Source of the DNA: Pseudomonas sp. MTM4
Lineage (GTDB): Bacteria; Pseudomonadota; Gammaproteobacteria; Pseudomonadales; Pseudomonadaceae
Assembly (NCBI RefSeq): GCF_019355055.1
Contig: NZ_CP048411.1
Span: 2,755,501 to 2,819,500 of the forward strand
Reading direction: 5' to 3'
DNA: 64,000 bases
In this document: positions 32,510 through 42,149 of the stretch, piece by piece
How positions within the stretch are numbered: the stretch's first letter is position 1
Layout of the letters: every line of letters starts with the position of its first letter
The notes under the pieces: model-generated
Database searches by the model: none
What the model was told of the DNA's origin: nothing
Seen by the model: only the letters and a program-made list of their open reading frames with translations
Position numbers and translations under genes: made by a program

Positions 32510-33489
32510 TTCAGTCCGCTCAGGTAGTGCGCCATGGCGTTCAGCTGTTCTTGGGGCAACATGCCGAAGGCGGGCATTCTCACGTCCGGCTTGATCTTGC
32601 CGGTGTGGCCGATCCAGCGCTGGAAGGCGTCGACATCTGCCGGCAAGGTTCCCGCGCCAAGGCTCAGGCGGCTGCCGACGTGGGTCAGATCGGGGCCGAG
32701 CGCGCCATCAGCCTCGGTGCCACGCACGCGGTGACAGGCGCCGCAGCCGTTGGCGAGAAACGCCTGCTGGCCTTGCCGCTGCAAAGCGGTTTGCGGTGCC
32801 TGCGCGGGCTCGGCCTGCCCGGCGAGCCAAGCGCCGAACGCCGCCGGTTCCATCACCACGACGGGGAAATTCATCAGCGCGTGAGCGGTGCCGCAATATT
32901 CGGCGCAGGCGCCGCGAAAGGTGCCTGTGCGCGTCGGTTCGAGCACCAGCTGGGTGGTGCGGCCGGGAATCATGTCGACCTTGCCGCCCAGAGAGGGAAT
33001 CCAGAACGAGTGAATCACGTCCGGGCTGGTCAGGCTGAAGGCCACCCGCTGGCCGACCGGCAGACGAATCTCGTTGGCCAGCTCCACCTTGTCGCCGGCC
33101 TCGGTTTCGTAGCGCACCCGCCACCACCACTGTTCGCCCGAGACATCCACCTGCAGGTCGACATCGGCGGTCGAGCGTAGCGGCTGCATCAGCATCAACC
33201 CGTAGATCAGCAGCGCAGTGAGCACCACGACGGGAAACACGATCCCGCCACCCAGGATCAGCCAGCGCGCGCTGCGAATGCCATGTGCCTCGGGGTGCGC
33301 CCGGGTGGCGTAGTAGGCGATGCCCATCACCAGCGCCCAGATCAGCAGGCCGCCGCCGCACATCCACCAGAACAGTTCGGCGATGCGTTCGGCACCGGTG
33401 CCGGCGGGGTTCAGCGTCGACTGCTGACCGTCACAGGCGACCAACAGCGCCACGGGCAACAGAGCGAAGCCGCGTCGCCAGGGCCGCAT
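32506..33489 (-). CDS. ctaC: cytochrome c oxidase subunit II with fused cytochrome c
   Basis: A 327-residue caa3-type subunit II. It has a lipoprotein-like signal (PVALLVAC, lipobox Cys near residue 19), two transmembrane helices and a CuA domain. The CuA residues are His in SPDVIHSFW and the CAEYCGTAHALM cluster. The C-terminal cytochrome c domain carries CGACH and a later Met in VRMPAFG. The start at ATG 33489 (MRPWRRGFALL) gives a compact signal; an upstream ATG at 33522 would add 11 polar residues and has no better ribosome binding site. It is the first gene of the operon and overlaps subunit I+III by 4 bases. Confidence 0.92.
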   Translation of the reverse strand: MRPWRRGFALLPVALLVACDGQQSTLNPAGTGAERIAELFWWMCGGGLLIWALVMGIAYYATRAHPEAHGIRSARWLILGGGIVFPVVVLTALLIYGLMLMQPLRSTADVDLQVDVSGEQWWWRVRYETEAGDKVELANEIRLPVGQRVAFSLTSPDVIHSFWIPSLGGKVDMIPGRTTQLVLEPTRTGTFRGACAEYCGTAHALMNFPVVVMEPAAFGAWLAGQAEPAQAPQTALQRQGQQAFLANGCGACHRVRGTEADGALGPDLTHVGSRLSLGAGTLPADVDAFQRWIGHTGKIKPDVRMPAFGMLPQEQLNAMAHYLSGLK

Positions 33490-33579
33490 AGGCGGATTAT
33501 CGTTGGTCGGCTGGGGCCACATGGTCCGGCTCGTCGAAAGTCTATTGCGTGTGACCCACGACCAAACGGAAAAGTTGGC

Positions 33580-33993
33580 TCAGGGCCGCGCGGCAGTCTC
33601 GACACGCTCCGCTGCCTCGGGCGCTTCGGGGTCGGTGGTGACGCCGATACGCCGCAGATACCAGAGATACGCCAGATGCGAGCAACCCCAGCCCAGCAGC
33701 ACGCCCGCCGCATTGGCCAGCATGTCGCCCGGCGATGCCTGGCGATTGGGTAGAAAACTCTGACCGACCTCGATCAGCAAGGCCGCGCCAAGGCTGGCCA
33801 GAATGGTCCAGACCACCCGCCATTGCGGGAAGGCCAGGCGCAGGGTGAAGGTCAGTGCCGCGAAGCCCAGCATATGGTGCAGCTTGTCCTGTTGGTCGAA
33901 CACCTGTGGCACCGGCTCGGGCCGCAGCCCGCTGAACAGGATGACGCCCAGGACCACGATGAATGGCAACGCACGCAAGCAATTGATAGACAA
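33580..33993 (-). CDS. VanZ-like family membrane protein
   Basis: A 137-residue small membrane protein with about four hydrophobic segments and the VanZ-like pattern: DKLHHMLGFAALTF, then IEVGQSFLPNRQASPGDMLANAAG. VanZ-like proteins are widespread and their role outside teicoplanin resistance is unknown. The frame opens with TTG at 33993 and no ATG is in frame near the N-terminus; the ribosome binding site is weak, so the start is uncertain (a GTG a few codons later is possible). It lies 90 bases upstream of the oxidase operon on the same strand, and divergent from the MCE operon. Confidence 0.8.
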   Translation of the reverse strand: MSINCLRALPFIVVLGVILFSGLRPEPVPQVFDQQDKLHHMLGFAALTFTLRLAFPQWRVVWTILASLGAALLIEVGQSFLPNRQASPGDMLANAAGVLLGWGCSHLAYLWYLRRIGVTTDPEAPEAAERVETAARP

Positions 33994-34314
33994 ACGAAAA
34001 CTCTCGCAGTGGTCGGGGTAAAGGGGAGCAGGACCCGAACGGGCAAAAGGAAGGCATCACGACCAGCGCATAAGTCACGTGACGCGATGCGTAACGGGTA
34101 TGGCAATCCGGCTCGCACGCTATGGAGGCTGATTGCGGTCGATAGTTCGCGCCCGTCTGCAACAAATAGCTCGGCGGTCGTGTGCACCGCCCATTCATTC
34201 GGCTGTGCCGCCAAATTAAACCGAACCGCGCTGGCAGAGTCCCAACTGTTAGGATCGTCAAAAGCCTCGGCGCCCGAGCACTCGCTCCGACGCCATCGCA
34301 TACGGATAAGAATA
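33994..34314. other. 321-bp divergent intergenic region
   Basis: It separates the VanZ-like gene (minus) from the MCE permease gene (plus). No ORF resembling a protein family, hairpin terminator or strong promoter consensus was found. The open frame of the permease continues upstream through it, but without conservation. Confidence 0.5.
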
Positions 34315-35454
34315 TTGACTCAACCGACGTCTACGCCCGGCAGTTTGCAGCGTCACCCGAACAGCGAGACGCTGGCGATCGGAGGCGATTGGACGCTGCA
34401 GCATTACGCGGCGCTGCGGCGTGAAGTCGAACAGGCACGCCGTCAGGGCAGTGACGCCGATTGCATCGAGCTCGACGCCATCGGCGAGCTAGACACCGCC
34501 GGCGCCGGGCTGTTGGTCGAATTGCTCGGCCCGGCACGCATCGCCAGCCTGCCGGAATGGGCGCCGCGACTGCCGCCGGAACGCCAGGCGCTATTGCAGA
34601 CCGTCGCCGCCGCGCTGGATCAGCCGCGAGCCAAGCAGGAGCCTGAACCCAACGGCCTCGCCGACGTCCTGGCGCATATCGGGCGCAGCGTTGCCGGCGT
34701 CTGGAACCAACAGCGCACCCTGCTCGGTTTCATCGGCCTGACGCTGCAGACGCTGTTCACCGTCATCCTCAACCCGCGGCGCTGGCGAATCACCGCGCTG
34801 GTCGCGCATATCGAGCAGACCGGCCTGGACGCCGTTCCCATCGTCGCCCTGCTGACCTTTCTGGTCGGCGCGGTGGTGGCTTTCCTCGGCGCCACGGTAT
34901 TGGCCGATTTCGGCGCGACCATCTACACGGTCAATCTGGTGGCCTTTTCCTTCCTGCGCGAATTCGGCGTGCTGCTCGCCGCGATCCTGCTCGCCGGGCG
35001 CACCGCCAGCGCCTTCGCCGCGCAGATCGGCGCGATGAAGGCCAACGAGGAAATCGACGCCATCCGCGCCATCGGCCTGAGTCCCGTCGAGCTGCTAGTG
35101 CTGCCGCGGGTCCTGGCAATGCTGATCACCCTGCCGATTCTGACCTTCATCGGCATGCTCAGCGGCATCGTCGGCGGGCTGGTGGTCTGTTCGCTGGCGC
35201 TGGATATCTCGCCGGCGATGTTCTTTACCATTCTGCAGCGAGACATTTCCATCAACCACTTTCTGGTCGGCCTGGGCAAGGCACCTGTATTCGCCTTCCT
35301 GATCGCGGTGATCGGCTGCCTGGAAGGCTTCAAGGCCAGCGGTAGCGCGCAGTCGGTGGGCGAACACACCACCTCCAGCGTGGTGCAGTCGATCTTCATG
35401 GTGATCCTGCTCGACGCCATCGCCGCACTGTTTTTCATGGAGATGGGCTGGTGA
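34315..35454 (+). CDS. MlaE-type ABC permease with N-terminal STAS domain
   Basis: A 379-residue inner-membrane permease for MCE-type lipid transport. The N-terminal STAS-like domain spans about 1-90 (LDAIGELDTAGAGLLVELL). The MlaE permease part follows, with the QTGLDAVPIVALLTFLVGAV entry, FLREFGVLLAAILLAGRTA, the MKANEEIDAIRAIGLSPVE coupling loop and the C-terminal HTTSSVVQSIFMVILLDA. The frame is open far upstream, but the first plausible start is TTG at 34315 with GGATAAGA just before it, which gives the usual family length. It overlaps the ATPase gene by 4 bases (GTGA). It would work with MlaF, MlaD and the lipoprotein downstream. Confidence 0.9.
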   Translation: MTQPTSTPGSLQRHPNSETLAIGGDWTLQHYAALRREVEQARRQGSDADCIELDAIGELDTAGAGLLVELLGPARIASLPEWAPRLPPERQALLQTVAAALDQPRAKQEPEPNGLADVLAHIGRSVAGVWNQQRTLLGFIGLTLQTLFTVILNPRRWRITALVAHIEQTGLDAVPIVALLTFLVGAVVAFLGATVLADFGATIYTVNLVAFSFLREFGVLLAAILLAGRTASAFAAQIGAMKANEEIDAIRAIGLSPVELLVLPRVLAMLITLPILTFIGMLSGIVGGLVVCSLALDISPAMFFTILQRDISINHFLVGLGKAPVFAFLIAVIGCLEGFKASGSAQSVGEHTTSSVVQSIFMVILLDAIAALFFMEMGW

Positions 35455-36239
35455 GATCGGAAGAACCCGTCATCCAGGTCCGGGGCCTGGTCAACCGCTT
35501 CGGCAGCCAGGCGGTGCACGTCAATCTCGACCTGGATATCCGTCGCGGCGAAATTCTCGGCGTGGTCGGCGGCTCCGGCACCGGCAAGTCGGTGCTGCTG
35601 CGCAGCATCGTCGGCCTGCGCCAGCCCAACGCCGGCAGCGTCAAGGTGTTCGGCGAGAACCTGCTGAAGCTCTCGACGGAGCGCCGCTCGGAGATCGAGC
35701 GGCGCTTCGGCGTGCTGTTTCAGCGCGGCGCCCTGTTCACCTCGCTTAACCTGCAGGAAAACGTCGCGCTGCCGCTGATCGAACACGCCGGGCTCAAGCG
35801 CGCCGATGCCGAGCATCTGGCGCGGCAGAAGCTGGCGCTGGCCGGGCTGCCGCCCGACGCCGCCTGCAAGTATCCCGACGAGCTGTCCGGCGGCATGGTC
35901 AAGCGCGCCGCACTGGCCCGCGCCCTGGCGCTCGATCCGGAAGTACTGTTTCTCGACGAGCCCACCGCCGGCCTCGATCCCATCGGCGCAGCGGCCTTCG
36001 ACCAGTTGATCCTGACCCTGCGCGATGCGCTGGGTTTCAGCGTGTTTCTGGTCACCCACGATCTGGATACGCTCTACACCATCTGCGACCGCGTCGCGGT
36101 GCTGGCGCAGAAGCGGGTGCTGGCGGTCGATACCTTGGAAGCGGTTGCTGCCACCGACGACGACTGGATTCGCGATTATTTCCACGGCCCACGTGGCCGC
36201 GCCGCGCAGGATGCCGCGCAAAAGTTGGAGACGCCCTAA
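35451..36239 (+). CDS. MlaF-type ABC transporter ATPase
   Basis: A 262-residue ATP-binding protein. Motifs: Walker A GGSGTGKS, signature LSGGMVKRAALARAL (the MlaF-type GGM variant), Walker B VLFLDEPTAGLDP and the switch His in VTHDLD. It starts with GTG at 35451, overlapping the permease stop. It powers retrograde or anterograde lipid movement together with the STAS-MlaE permease. The next gene starts right after its stop, confirming one operon. Confidence 0.93.
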   Translation: MRSEEPVIQVRGLVNRFGSQAVHVNLDLDIRRGEILGVVGGSGTGKSVLLRSIVGLRQPNAGSVKVFGENLLKLSTERRSEIERRFGVLFQRGALFTSLNLQENVALPLIEHAGLKRADAEHLARQKLALAGLPPDAACKYPDELSGGMVKRAALARALALDPEVLFLDEPTAGLDPIGAAAFDQLILTLRDALGFSVFLVTHDLDTLYTICDRVAVLAQKRVLAVDTLEAVAATDDDWIRDYFHGPRGRAAQDAAQKLETP

Positions 36240-37178
36240 ATGGAAACCCGTGCCCATCATGTTCTGATCGGATTATTCACCGTGGTCGCGGTCGGCTGCG
36301 CGCTGCTCTTCGCGCTGTGGCTGGGCAAGTCCAGCATGGACCGCGAATATAGCTATTACGATATCGGCTTCAGCCAGGCGGTCAGTGGGCTGTCCAGCGG
36401 TAGCTCGGTGGAATACAGCGGCATCAAGGTCGGCGATGTCACCGACCTGTGGCTCGACCCCGAAGACCCGCGCAAAGTCCGCGCGCGCATTCGCGTCTAC
36501 GGCGGCACACCGATCAAGACCGACACTCAGGCGCGGCTGGCACTGGCCAACATCACCGGCAGCATGATCATCCAGTTGCACGGCGGCAAGCCGGACAGCC
36601 CGCGCCTTGAAGGCAGCCGGGCTGAGCCGCCACTGATCATCGCCGACCCGTCGCCACTCAGCGCGCTGCTGGAAAACGGCGAAGACCTGATGAGCAACAT
36701 CAACAATCTGCTGCTCAGCGCCAACAAGATCTTTTCCGAAGAAAATACCGACCGTCTCAGCCGCACGCTGGAGCACCTGGAACAGGCGACCAGCGTGCTG
36801 TCCGAACAGCGCGGTGACCTGGCCCAGACGCTGCAGCAATTCAATCAACTGAGCCAGCAAGCCAATACCGTCATGGGCGAACTGTCGAGCCTGGCGCGCA
36901 ACGCCAACGGCCTGCTCGACGATCAGGGCCGCAGCGTGCTGGACAGTGCCGAGCGGTCGATGAGCGCGCTGGATCGCACCACCTCCCGCCTGGATACGCT
37001 GCTCGAAGAAAACCAGGGTGCGTTGAACAATGGCATGCAGGGTTTCAACGACCTCGGCCCGGCGATCAACGAGCTGCGCAGCACGCTCGGTGCGTTGCGC
37101 CGGGTGACCCAGCGCCTGGAAGACAACCCGAGTGGCTTCCTGCTCGGCCGCGACAAACTGCAGGAGTTCACCCCATGA
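36240..37178 (+). CDS. MlaD-family MCE domain protein
   Basis: A 312-residue periplasmic protein anchored by one N-terminal helix (about 8-28). The MCE domain spans about 40-120 (VSGLSSGSSVEYSGIKVGDV is its hallmark), and a long heptad-rich region follows from about 160 to 280. MCE rings with coiled-coil extensions can bridge inner and outer membranes to carry phospholipids. It is longer than E. coli MlaD (183) because of this helical extension and resembles the MCE proteins paired with PqiC-like lipoproteins. It overlaps the next gene by 4 bases. Confidence 0.9.
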   Translation: METRAHHVLIGLFTVVAVGCALLFALWLGKSSMDREYSYYDIGFSQAVSGLSSGSSVEYSGIKVGDVTDLWLDPEDPRKVRARIRVYGGTPIKTDTQARLALANITGSMIIQLHGGKPDSPRLEGSRAEPPLIIADPSPLSALLENGEDLMSNINNLLLSANKIFSEENTDRLSRTLEHLEQATSVLSEQRGDLAQTLQQFNQLSQQANTVMGELSSLARNANGLLDDQGRSVLDSAERSMSALDRTTSRLDTLLEENQGALNNGMQGFNDLGPAINELRSTLGALRRVTQRLEDNPSGFLLGRDKLQEFTP

Positions 37179-37801
37179 GCCTTCGCCAAACCTCGCTCCG
37201 CCTCGCCCTGTCCGGACTGATCATGGCGCTCGCGGCGTGTTCGATCCTGCCTGAGTCCGAAATCCTGCGGATCTTCCTGCTGCCAACCGCGACGACTTCT
37301 CAACAGCCCCGCGAGCCGGAGCTGCAGCACGCGCTGCGCATCAATACTCCGCAGGCCAGCCGCATCCTTTCCAGCTCAAGGATCGCCGTGGTGCCGCAAG
37401 GCAACCAGATCAGCGCCTATCGGGGTGCTCGCTGGAGCGATGCGGCGCCGATGCTGCTGCGCGATCGCCTGATCGAAGCCTTCCAGCGCGACGGGCGCAT
37501 GCCTTCGGTGAGCAATGAAGAAGTGAACCTCTACGCCGATCTTGGCCTGCACAGCGATCTGCGCGCTTTTCAAACCGAATACATCGACGGCGAGCCGCAG
37601 ATAGTGATCCGTCTCGATGCGCGCCTGGTGAACCTGCACGATCAGCACACCCTATCCAGTCGACGCTTCGAAGTCCGCCAGCCCAGCGCCGACCCCAGCC
37701 TGGAAAGCATGGTCGAGGCGTTCGGCCAGGCCAGCGACACGCTGAGCCGCGAGGTGCTCGATTGGACCCTTTCCCACGCACGGCAGCTGCCGCAAGGCTG
37801 A
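37175..37801 (+). CDS. ABC-type transport auxiliary lipoprotein (PqiC-like)
   Basis: A 208-residue outer-membrane lipoprotein. It has a signal peptide with lipobox (LAAC, Cys about 22), then a PqiC/DUF330-type domain (RIAVVPQGNQISAYRGARWSD is its hallmark). Such lipoproteins dock the MCE needle to the outer membrane. It is the last gene of the operon; the position and overlap support a complete MCE transporter of permease, ATPase, MCE protein and lipoprotein. Confidence 0.88.
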   Translation: MSLRQTSLRLALSGLIMALAACSILPESEILRIFLLPTATTSQQPREPELQHALRINTPQASRILSSSRIAVVPQGNQISAYRGARWSDAAPMLLRDRLIEAFQRDGRMPSVSNEEVNLYADLGLHSDLRAFQTEYIDGEPQIVIRLDARLVNLHDQHTLSSRRFEVRQPSADPSLESMVEAFGQASDTLSREVLDWTLSHARQLPQG

Positions 37802-37881
37802 GGCGCCTCCGCTACCCTGCTTGTAACGGCGGTTTGTGCCCCGAGCATGACCCGCCCGTCCCTACCATTCATCGCACCAGC

Positions 37882-37908
37882 TACAGCTCGCGCGCGGCCC
37901 GACGATAA
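37882..37908 (+). promoter_or_regulatory. putative sigma-28 (FliA) promoter of the chemoreceptor gene
   Basis: TACA (37882-37885), 15 bases, then GACGATAA (37901-37908), compared with the FliA consensus TAAA-N15-GCCGATAA. Only one base differs in each half. It lies 55 bases before the chemoreceptor start. Chemoreceptor genes are commonly FliA-dependent. Confidence 0.5.
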
Positions 37909-37963
37909 CAGCCGGTCAGTGCCTCTTTTCAATCGGGGCCGTATCAGCTTTTGAAGGTGTTCC

Positions 37964-39844
37964 ATGTCGCTGTCACTGCGAAAGAAAATCGTGCTCTCCA
38001 CCTGCGCCGCAGTGCTGCTCGCCGGCACCAGCCAGTTGTCGCTGAACTTCATCGAGAGCCGCAAGAGTCTGGAGAGCCATATCGCCGAGCAAGTCGCAAT
38101 CGCCAGCAAGACCTTCAGCGCCAGCGTGCGCTACTGGCTGCAGAGCAAGGAAGCGGCGCTGCTGTCTGTACCGGTCGACGAAACGTCGGGTCTGCAGGGT
38201 GCGCTGGTGCAGGCGAAGGTCGCCGGCGGATTCGAGAACGTGTTCTTCGCTCGTGCCGACGGCAGCCAGATCAACGCCGACCAGGTCAGCCTGCCGGCGG
38301 ACAACAACGATCCGCGCCGCTGGAAGTGGTATCAGCAAGCGCTGCTGACGCCGAGCGAGGTCTACATTTCCACACCCAGCGTGGCGGCGGCGACCGGCCA
38401 GTTCGTGCTTTCGCTGGGGCGTACCCTGCAGCACAACGGGCAGGCGCTCGGTGTCCTGGGTGCCGACGTCGGCATGGGCGAGATTCTCGATCAGTTGAAG
38501 CAGATCGAACTCCCCGGCGAGGGTCTGGCGTTCTTCATCGACAAGCAGGGCACCGTGCTTGGCCACCCGGACAGCGCTTACCTGGATAAGAAGGTCACGG
38601 CCCTCTATCCGGCGCTGGATCAGGCGACGCTCGCCGGCCTGGTTGCCCACAGTGGCACGCGGCACCTGCTCGATGGCGACGGCAAGCGTCTGTACGCCGC
38701 GCCGATCGGCCATGCCGATCAGGTGCTGGTCATGGTGTTGGACGACGCCGTGCTAGCGGCGCCGCTGTATCGCCAGCTGTGGACGGGCCTCGCCGCCTTC
38801 GGCGTGATACTGATTATCTCGCTGACCGCCATCGGCCTGCTGTGCAGCTGGCTGCTGCGGCCGCTCGGCGTGGTCTCCGCGGGCCTGCAGGTAATCGCCG
38901 ACGGCAACGGCGATCTGACCCAGCGCATCCCCGAAGCGAGCAACGACGAGTTGGGCAGCCTTGCTCGGCATTTCAACCAGTTCGTCGGCAGCCTGCATAC
39001 GCTGGTCGGTCACATTCGCCGTCACGCTGAAGACATTGGTAGCGAGTCCGGTGACGTGCTGCAGCGCAGCAGCCTGTCGGTCGCCGAACTTGGGCGCTTG
39101 CAGCAGGAGCTGGCGCTGGTTGCCACAGCGGTGACCGAGATGGCCTCGGCCACCCAGGAAATCGCCGGCAATGCCGAGCGCACCGCGCAGTCGGCGCAGC
39201 AATCGACGTATAACAGCCAGCAGGGGCTGGAATTGGTGCGCAATACCCAGCGCTCGATCACTGGCCTGGCCGATGAGGTCGCGCAGGCTACCGGTGTGAT
39301 TGCCGAGCTGAGCCAGCACTCGCAGTCGATCTCCGGCGTGCTGGCCAGCATTCAGGGCATCGCCGAGCAGACCAACCTGCTGGCGCTAAACGCCGCGATC
39401 GAAGCCGCGCGCGCCGGCGAACAGGGCCGTGGATTCGCCGTGGTGGCCGACGAGGTGCGGGTGCTGTCGCAGCGCACGCATGCCTCGACGCAGGAAATCC
39501 AGGCGACCATCGCCACCTTCCAGCGCATCACCCAGAGCGCTGTGGACAAGATGGACAGCAGCCGCGCGCTGGCCGAACGCAGCGTGAACGACGCTCAGCA
39601 GGCGTCCGCCGCGCTGGAGGAAATCACCCAGGCGGCGCAGCAGATTTCCGATATGTCCATGCAGATCGCCGCCGCAGCCGAGGAGCAGTCCGCCGTCACC
39701 GAGGAGATCACCCGCAACGTGGTGACCATCAAGTCGCTGGGCGACACCCTGGCCACCAACTCGGTGGAAGGCGAACGGCAGGCGCACCTGCTGCAAGGGC
39801 ATGCCAGCGAGCTGAACGACAAGGTCGGTCGCTTCATTCTCTGA
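37964..39844 (+). CDS. methyl-accepting chemotaxis protein with dCache sensor
   Basis: A 626-residue chemoreceptor. TM1 (about 8-25) and TM2 (about 277-297) bracket a periplasmic double-Cache-type domain. A HAMP domain (about 298-350) and the cytoplasmic signalling helix bundle follow. The hairpin tip is [19 protein letters not shown], the universal CheA/CheW contact. The C-terminus lacks a CheR/CheB-binding pentapeptide. The ligand is unknown; dCache receptors often sense amino acids, organic acids or polyamines. The AAGGTGT upstream and the sigma-28 candidate at 37882 support the start at 37964. Confidence 0.93.
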   Translation: MSLSLRKKIVLSTCAAVLLAGTSQLSLNFIESRKSLESHIAEQVAIASKTFSASVRYWLQSKEAALLSVPVDETSGLQGALVQAKVAGGFENVFFARADGSQINADQVSLPADNNDPRRWKWYQQALLTPSEVYISTPSVAAATGQFVLSLGRTLQHNGQALGVLGADVGMGEILDQLKQIELPGEGLAFFIDKQGTVLGHPDSAYLDKKVTALYPALDQATLAGLVAHSGTRHLLDGDGKRLYAAPIGHADQVLVMVLDDAVLAAPLYRQLWTGLAAFGVILIISLTAIGLLCSWLLRPLGVVSAGLQVIADGNGDLTQRIPEASNDELGSLARHFNQFVGSLHTLVGHIRRHAEDIGSESGDVLQRSSLSVAELGRLQQELALVATAVTEMASATQEIAGNAERTAQSAQQSTYNSQQGLELVRNTQRSITGLADEVAQATGVIAELSQHSQSISGVLASIQGIAEQTNLLALNAAIEAARAGEQGRGFAVVADEVRVLSQRTHASTQEIQATIATFQRITQSAVDKMDSSRALAERSVNDAQQASAALEEITQAAQQISDMSMQIAAAAEEQSAVTEEITRNVVTIKSLGDTLATNSVEGERQAHLLQGHASELNDKVGRFIL

Positions 39845-40209
39845 GACGCTCCTCTTATGAGCGAGCCCGAACGGCGTCAGACTCCGTCTTCGGGCCGTCT
39901 CGGCGAACGGCACGCCCGAAGCCGGGCGTGCTCTTTGCCACTAATGTCTCCGACCTTCCTTTGCATCGCCACGCGCGTTGAACGAGCCAGGCGAGCCCTA
40001 GCGCAATATACGCACCCCTAGTCGCCATCTTGGTCGCTCCGCCGCGTAACGTGCCGACATCGTTGCCTGCCGAAGACGCCGGCCTCAGACTTACACCACC
40101 GCCTCACATCTCCAGACCGTGGCTGGGAATTTTTGTATTTTCAGCGGGTCTATCCTGCCGACATGCCAAGAGCCTGTTGCTCTGTAGCGCGCCAAGGAAG
40201 CCAATCATC
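39845..40209. other. 365-bp intergenic region
   Basis: It contains the terminator at 39910-39937 and the leader of rmlB, including AAGGAAG about 10 bases before the ATG at 40210. No further gene was found. The upstream in-frame ATG at 40030 is not supported by conservation. Confidence 0.55.
39910..39937 (+). terminator. rho-independent terminator after the chemoreceptor gene
   Basis: GCACGCCCG / CGGGCGTGC with loop AAGC, followed by TCTTTG, about 65 bases after the stop. Confidence 0.7.
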
Positions 40210-41280
40210 ATGCGCATTCTCGTAACCGGCGGAGCCGGATTCATCGGCTCTGCACTGATCCGTCACCTCATCCACGACACCCCGCACAGCGTCCTCAACC
40301 TGGACAAGCTGACCTATGCCGGCAACCTGGAGTCGCTGGCAGAGGTGCAGGGCAGCGATCGTTATCAATTCCTGCAAGCCGACATCGCCGATCGCGAGCG
40401 CGTGGCCGAAGCGCTGCTGGAATTCCAGCCAGACGCCATCATGCATCTGGCCGCCGAATCCCACGTCGATCGCTCCATCGACGGCCCGGCCGAATTCATC
40501 CAGACCAACATCGTCGGTACCTATCAACTGCTGGAAGCCGCCCGGGCCTACTGGCAGACGCTGCCCGAAGGCCGCCGCCAGGCCTTCCGCTTCCATCACA
40601 TTTCAACCGATGAGGTGTACGGCGACCTGCACGGCGTCGACGACCTGTTCACCGAAACCACGCCCTACGCGCCCAGCTCGCCCTATTCGGCCAGCAAGGC
40701 CTCGTCCGATCACCTGGTCCGCGCCTGGCAGCGCACCTACGGCCTGCCGGTGCTGATCACCAATTGCTCGAACAATTACGGGCCGTACCATTTCCCCGAG
40801 AAGCTGATCCCGCTGGTAATCCTCAACGCGCTGGATGGCAAATCGCTGCCGGTCTACGGCGATGGCGCCCAGGTGCGTGACTGGCTGTTCGTGGAAGATC
40901 ACGCCCGCGCGCTGTTCAAGGTGGTCAGCGAAGGCCAGGTCGGCGAGACCTATAACATCGGCGGTCACAACGAGCAGAAGAACATCGACGTGGTGCGTGG
41001 CATCTGCGCCCTGCTCGAAGAACTGGCGCCGCAGAAGCCGGAAGGTTTGGCGCGTTATGAGGACCTGATCACCTTCGTCAAGGACCGTCCCGGCCACGAT
41101 CTGCGCTACGCCATCGACGCCAGCAAGATTGAGCGCGAGCTGGGTTGGGTCCCGCGTGAAACCTTCGAGACAGGTCTGCGCAAGACGGTCGAGTGGTACC
41201 TGAACAATCTGGAATGGTGCCGTCGCGTTCAGGACGGCAGCTATCAACGTGAGCGCCTTGGCGCGCTGGAGAACGCATGA
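40210..41280 (+). CDS. rfbB: dTDP-glucose 4,6-dehydratase RmlB
   Basis: A 356-residue short-chain dehydrogenase/epimerase enzyme. It makes dTDP-4-dehydro-6-deoxyglucose, step 2 of dTDP-L-rhamnose synthesis. The NAD-binding GGAGFIGSA, the STDEVYGDL motif and the catalytic YSASK are all present. The start ATG at 40210 gives the normal [14 protein letters not shown]-terminus; the longer frame from 40030 adds 60 unrelated residues. It is the first gene of rmlBACD and overlaps rmlA by 4 bases. Confidence 0.97.
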   Translation: MRILVTGGAGFIGSALIRHLIHDTPHSVLNLDKLTYAGNLESLAEVQGSDRYQFLQADIADRERVAEALLEFQPDAIMHLAAESHVDRSIDGPAEFIQTNIVGTYQLLEAARAYWQTLPEGRRQAFRFHHISTDEVYGDLHGVDDLFTETTPYAPSSPYSASKASSDHLVRAWQRTYGLPVLITNCSNNYGPYHFPEKLIPLVILNALDGKSLPVYGDGAQVRDWLFVEDHARALFKVVSEGQVGETYNIGGHNEQKNIDVVRGICALLEELAPQKPEGLARYEDLITFVKDRPGHDLRYAIDASKIERELGWVPRETFETGLRKTVEWYLNNLEWCRRVQDGSYQRERLGALENA

Positions 41281-42149
41281 AAGGAATCATCCTCGCCGGA
41301 GGCTCCGGCACCCGTCTGCACCCCATCACCCTGGGCGTATCCAAGCAGCTACTGCCGATCTACGACAAGCCGATGGCCTACTACCCGATCTCGGTGCTGA
41401 TGCTGGCCGGGATCCGCGACATCCTGCTGATTTCCACGCCGCAGGATCTGCCGCAGTACAAGAATTTGCTGGGCGATGGCAGCCAGTTCGGCGTCAATTT
41501 CAGCTACGCCGAACAACCCTCGCCGGACGGTCTGGCCCAGGCCTTCCTGATCGGTGAAGAATTCATCGGCGACGACTCGGTGTGCCTGATCCTCGGCGAC
41601 AACATCTTCCATGGTCAGCACTTCACCGAGAAGCTACAGCGCGCCTCGGCGCAGCAGAAAGGCGCCACGGTGTTCGGCTACTGGGTCAAGGACCCCGAGC
41701 GCTTCGGCGTGATCGATTTCGACGAGAACGGCAAAGCCCTGTCAATCGAAGAGAAGCCGGCGAAACCGAAGTCGAGCTACGCGGTGACCGGCCTGTACTT
41801 CTACGACAACGACGTGATCGAGATCGCCAAATCGATCAAGCCGTCGCCACGCGGCGAGCTGGAAATCACCGACGTCAACAACGCCTACCTCAAGCGCGGC
41901 GACCTGAATGTCGAGCGCTTCGGTCGCGGCTTCGCCTGGCTCGACACCGGCACCCACGACAGCCTGCTGGAAGCCTCGCAGTACGTGCAGACCATTGAGC
42001 ACCGCCAGGGCCTGAAGGTCGCCTGCCTGGAAGAGATCGCCTACCAGCACAAGTGGATCGACCGCGAGCAGCTGCTGCAGCGCGCCGATGCGCTGGGCAA
42101 GACCGGCTATGGCCAATACCTGTTCAAGCTGGCGGGTGAAACCGCATGA
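41277..42149 (+). CDS. rfbA: glucose-1-phosphate thymidylyltransferase RmlA
   Basis: A 290-residue nucleotidyltransferase for step 1 of dTDP-rhamnose synthesis (dTTP plus glucose 1-phosphate). The start [16 protein letters not shown] contains the pyrophosphorylase signature GGSGTRL; the sugar-binding EEKP and GDNIF motifs are present. Length matches the family. Overlaps with both neighbours (ATGA) show translational coupling. Confidence 0.97.
   Translation: MKGIILAGGSGTRLHPITLGVSKQLLPIYDKPMAYYPISVLMLAGIRDILLISTPQDLPQYKNLLGDGSQFGVNFSYAEQPSPDGLAQAFLIGEEFIGDDSVCLILGDNIFHGQHFTEKLQRASAQQKGATVFGYWVKDPERFGVIDFDENGKALSIEEKPAKPKSSYAVTGLYFYDNDVIEIAKSIKPSPRGELEITDVNNAYLKRGDLNVERFGRGFAWLDTGTHDSLLEASQYVQTIEHRQGLKVACLEEIAYQHKWIDREQLLQRADALGKTGYGQYLFKLAGETA

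Noticed and set aside
33823..34314. Upstream extension of the STAS-MlaE frame
   Set aside because: It crosses the VanZ-like gene and has no family similarity; TTG 34315 fits the family length.
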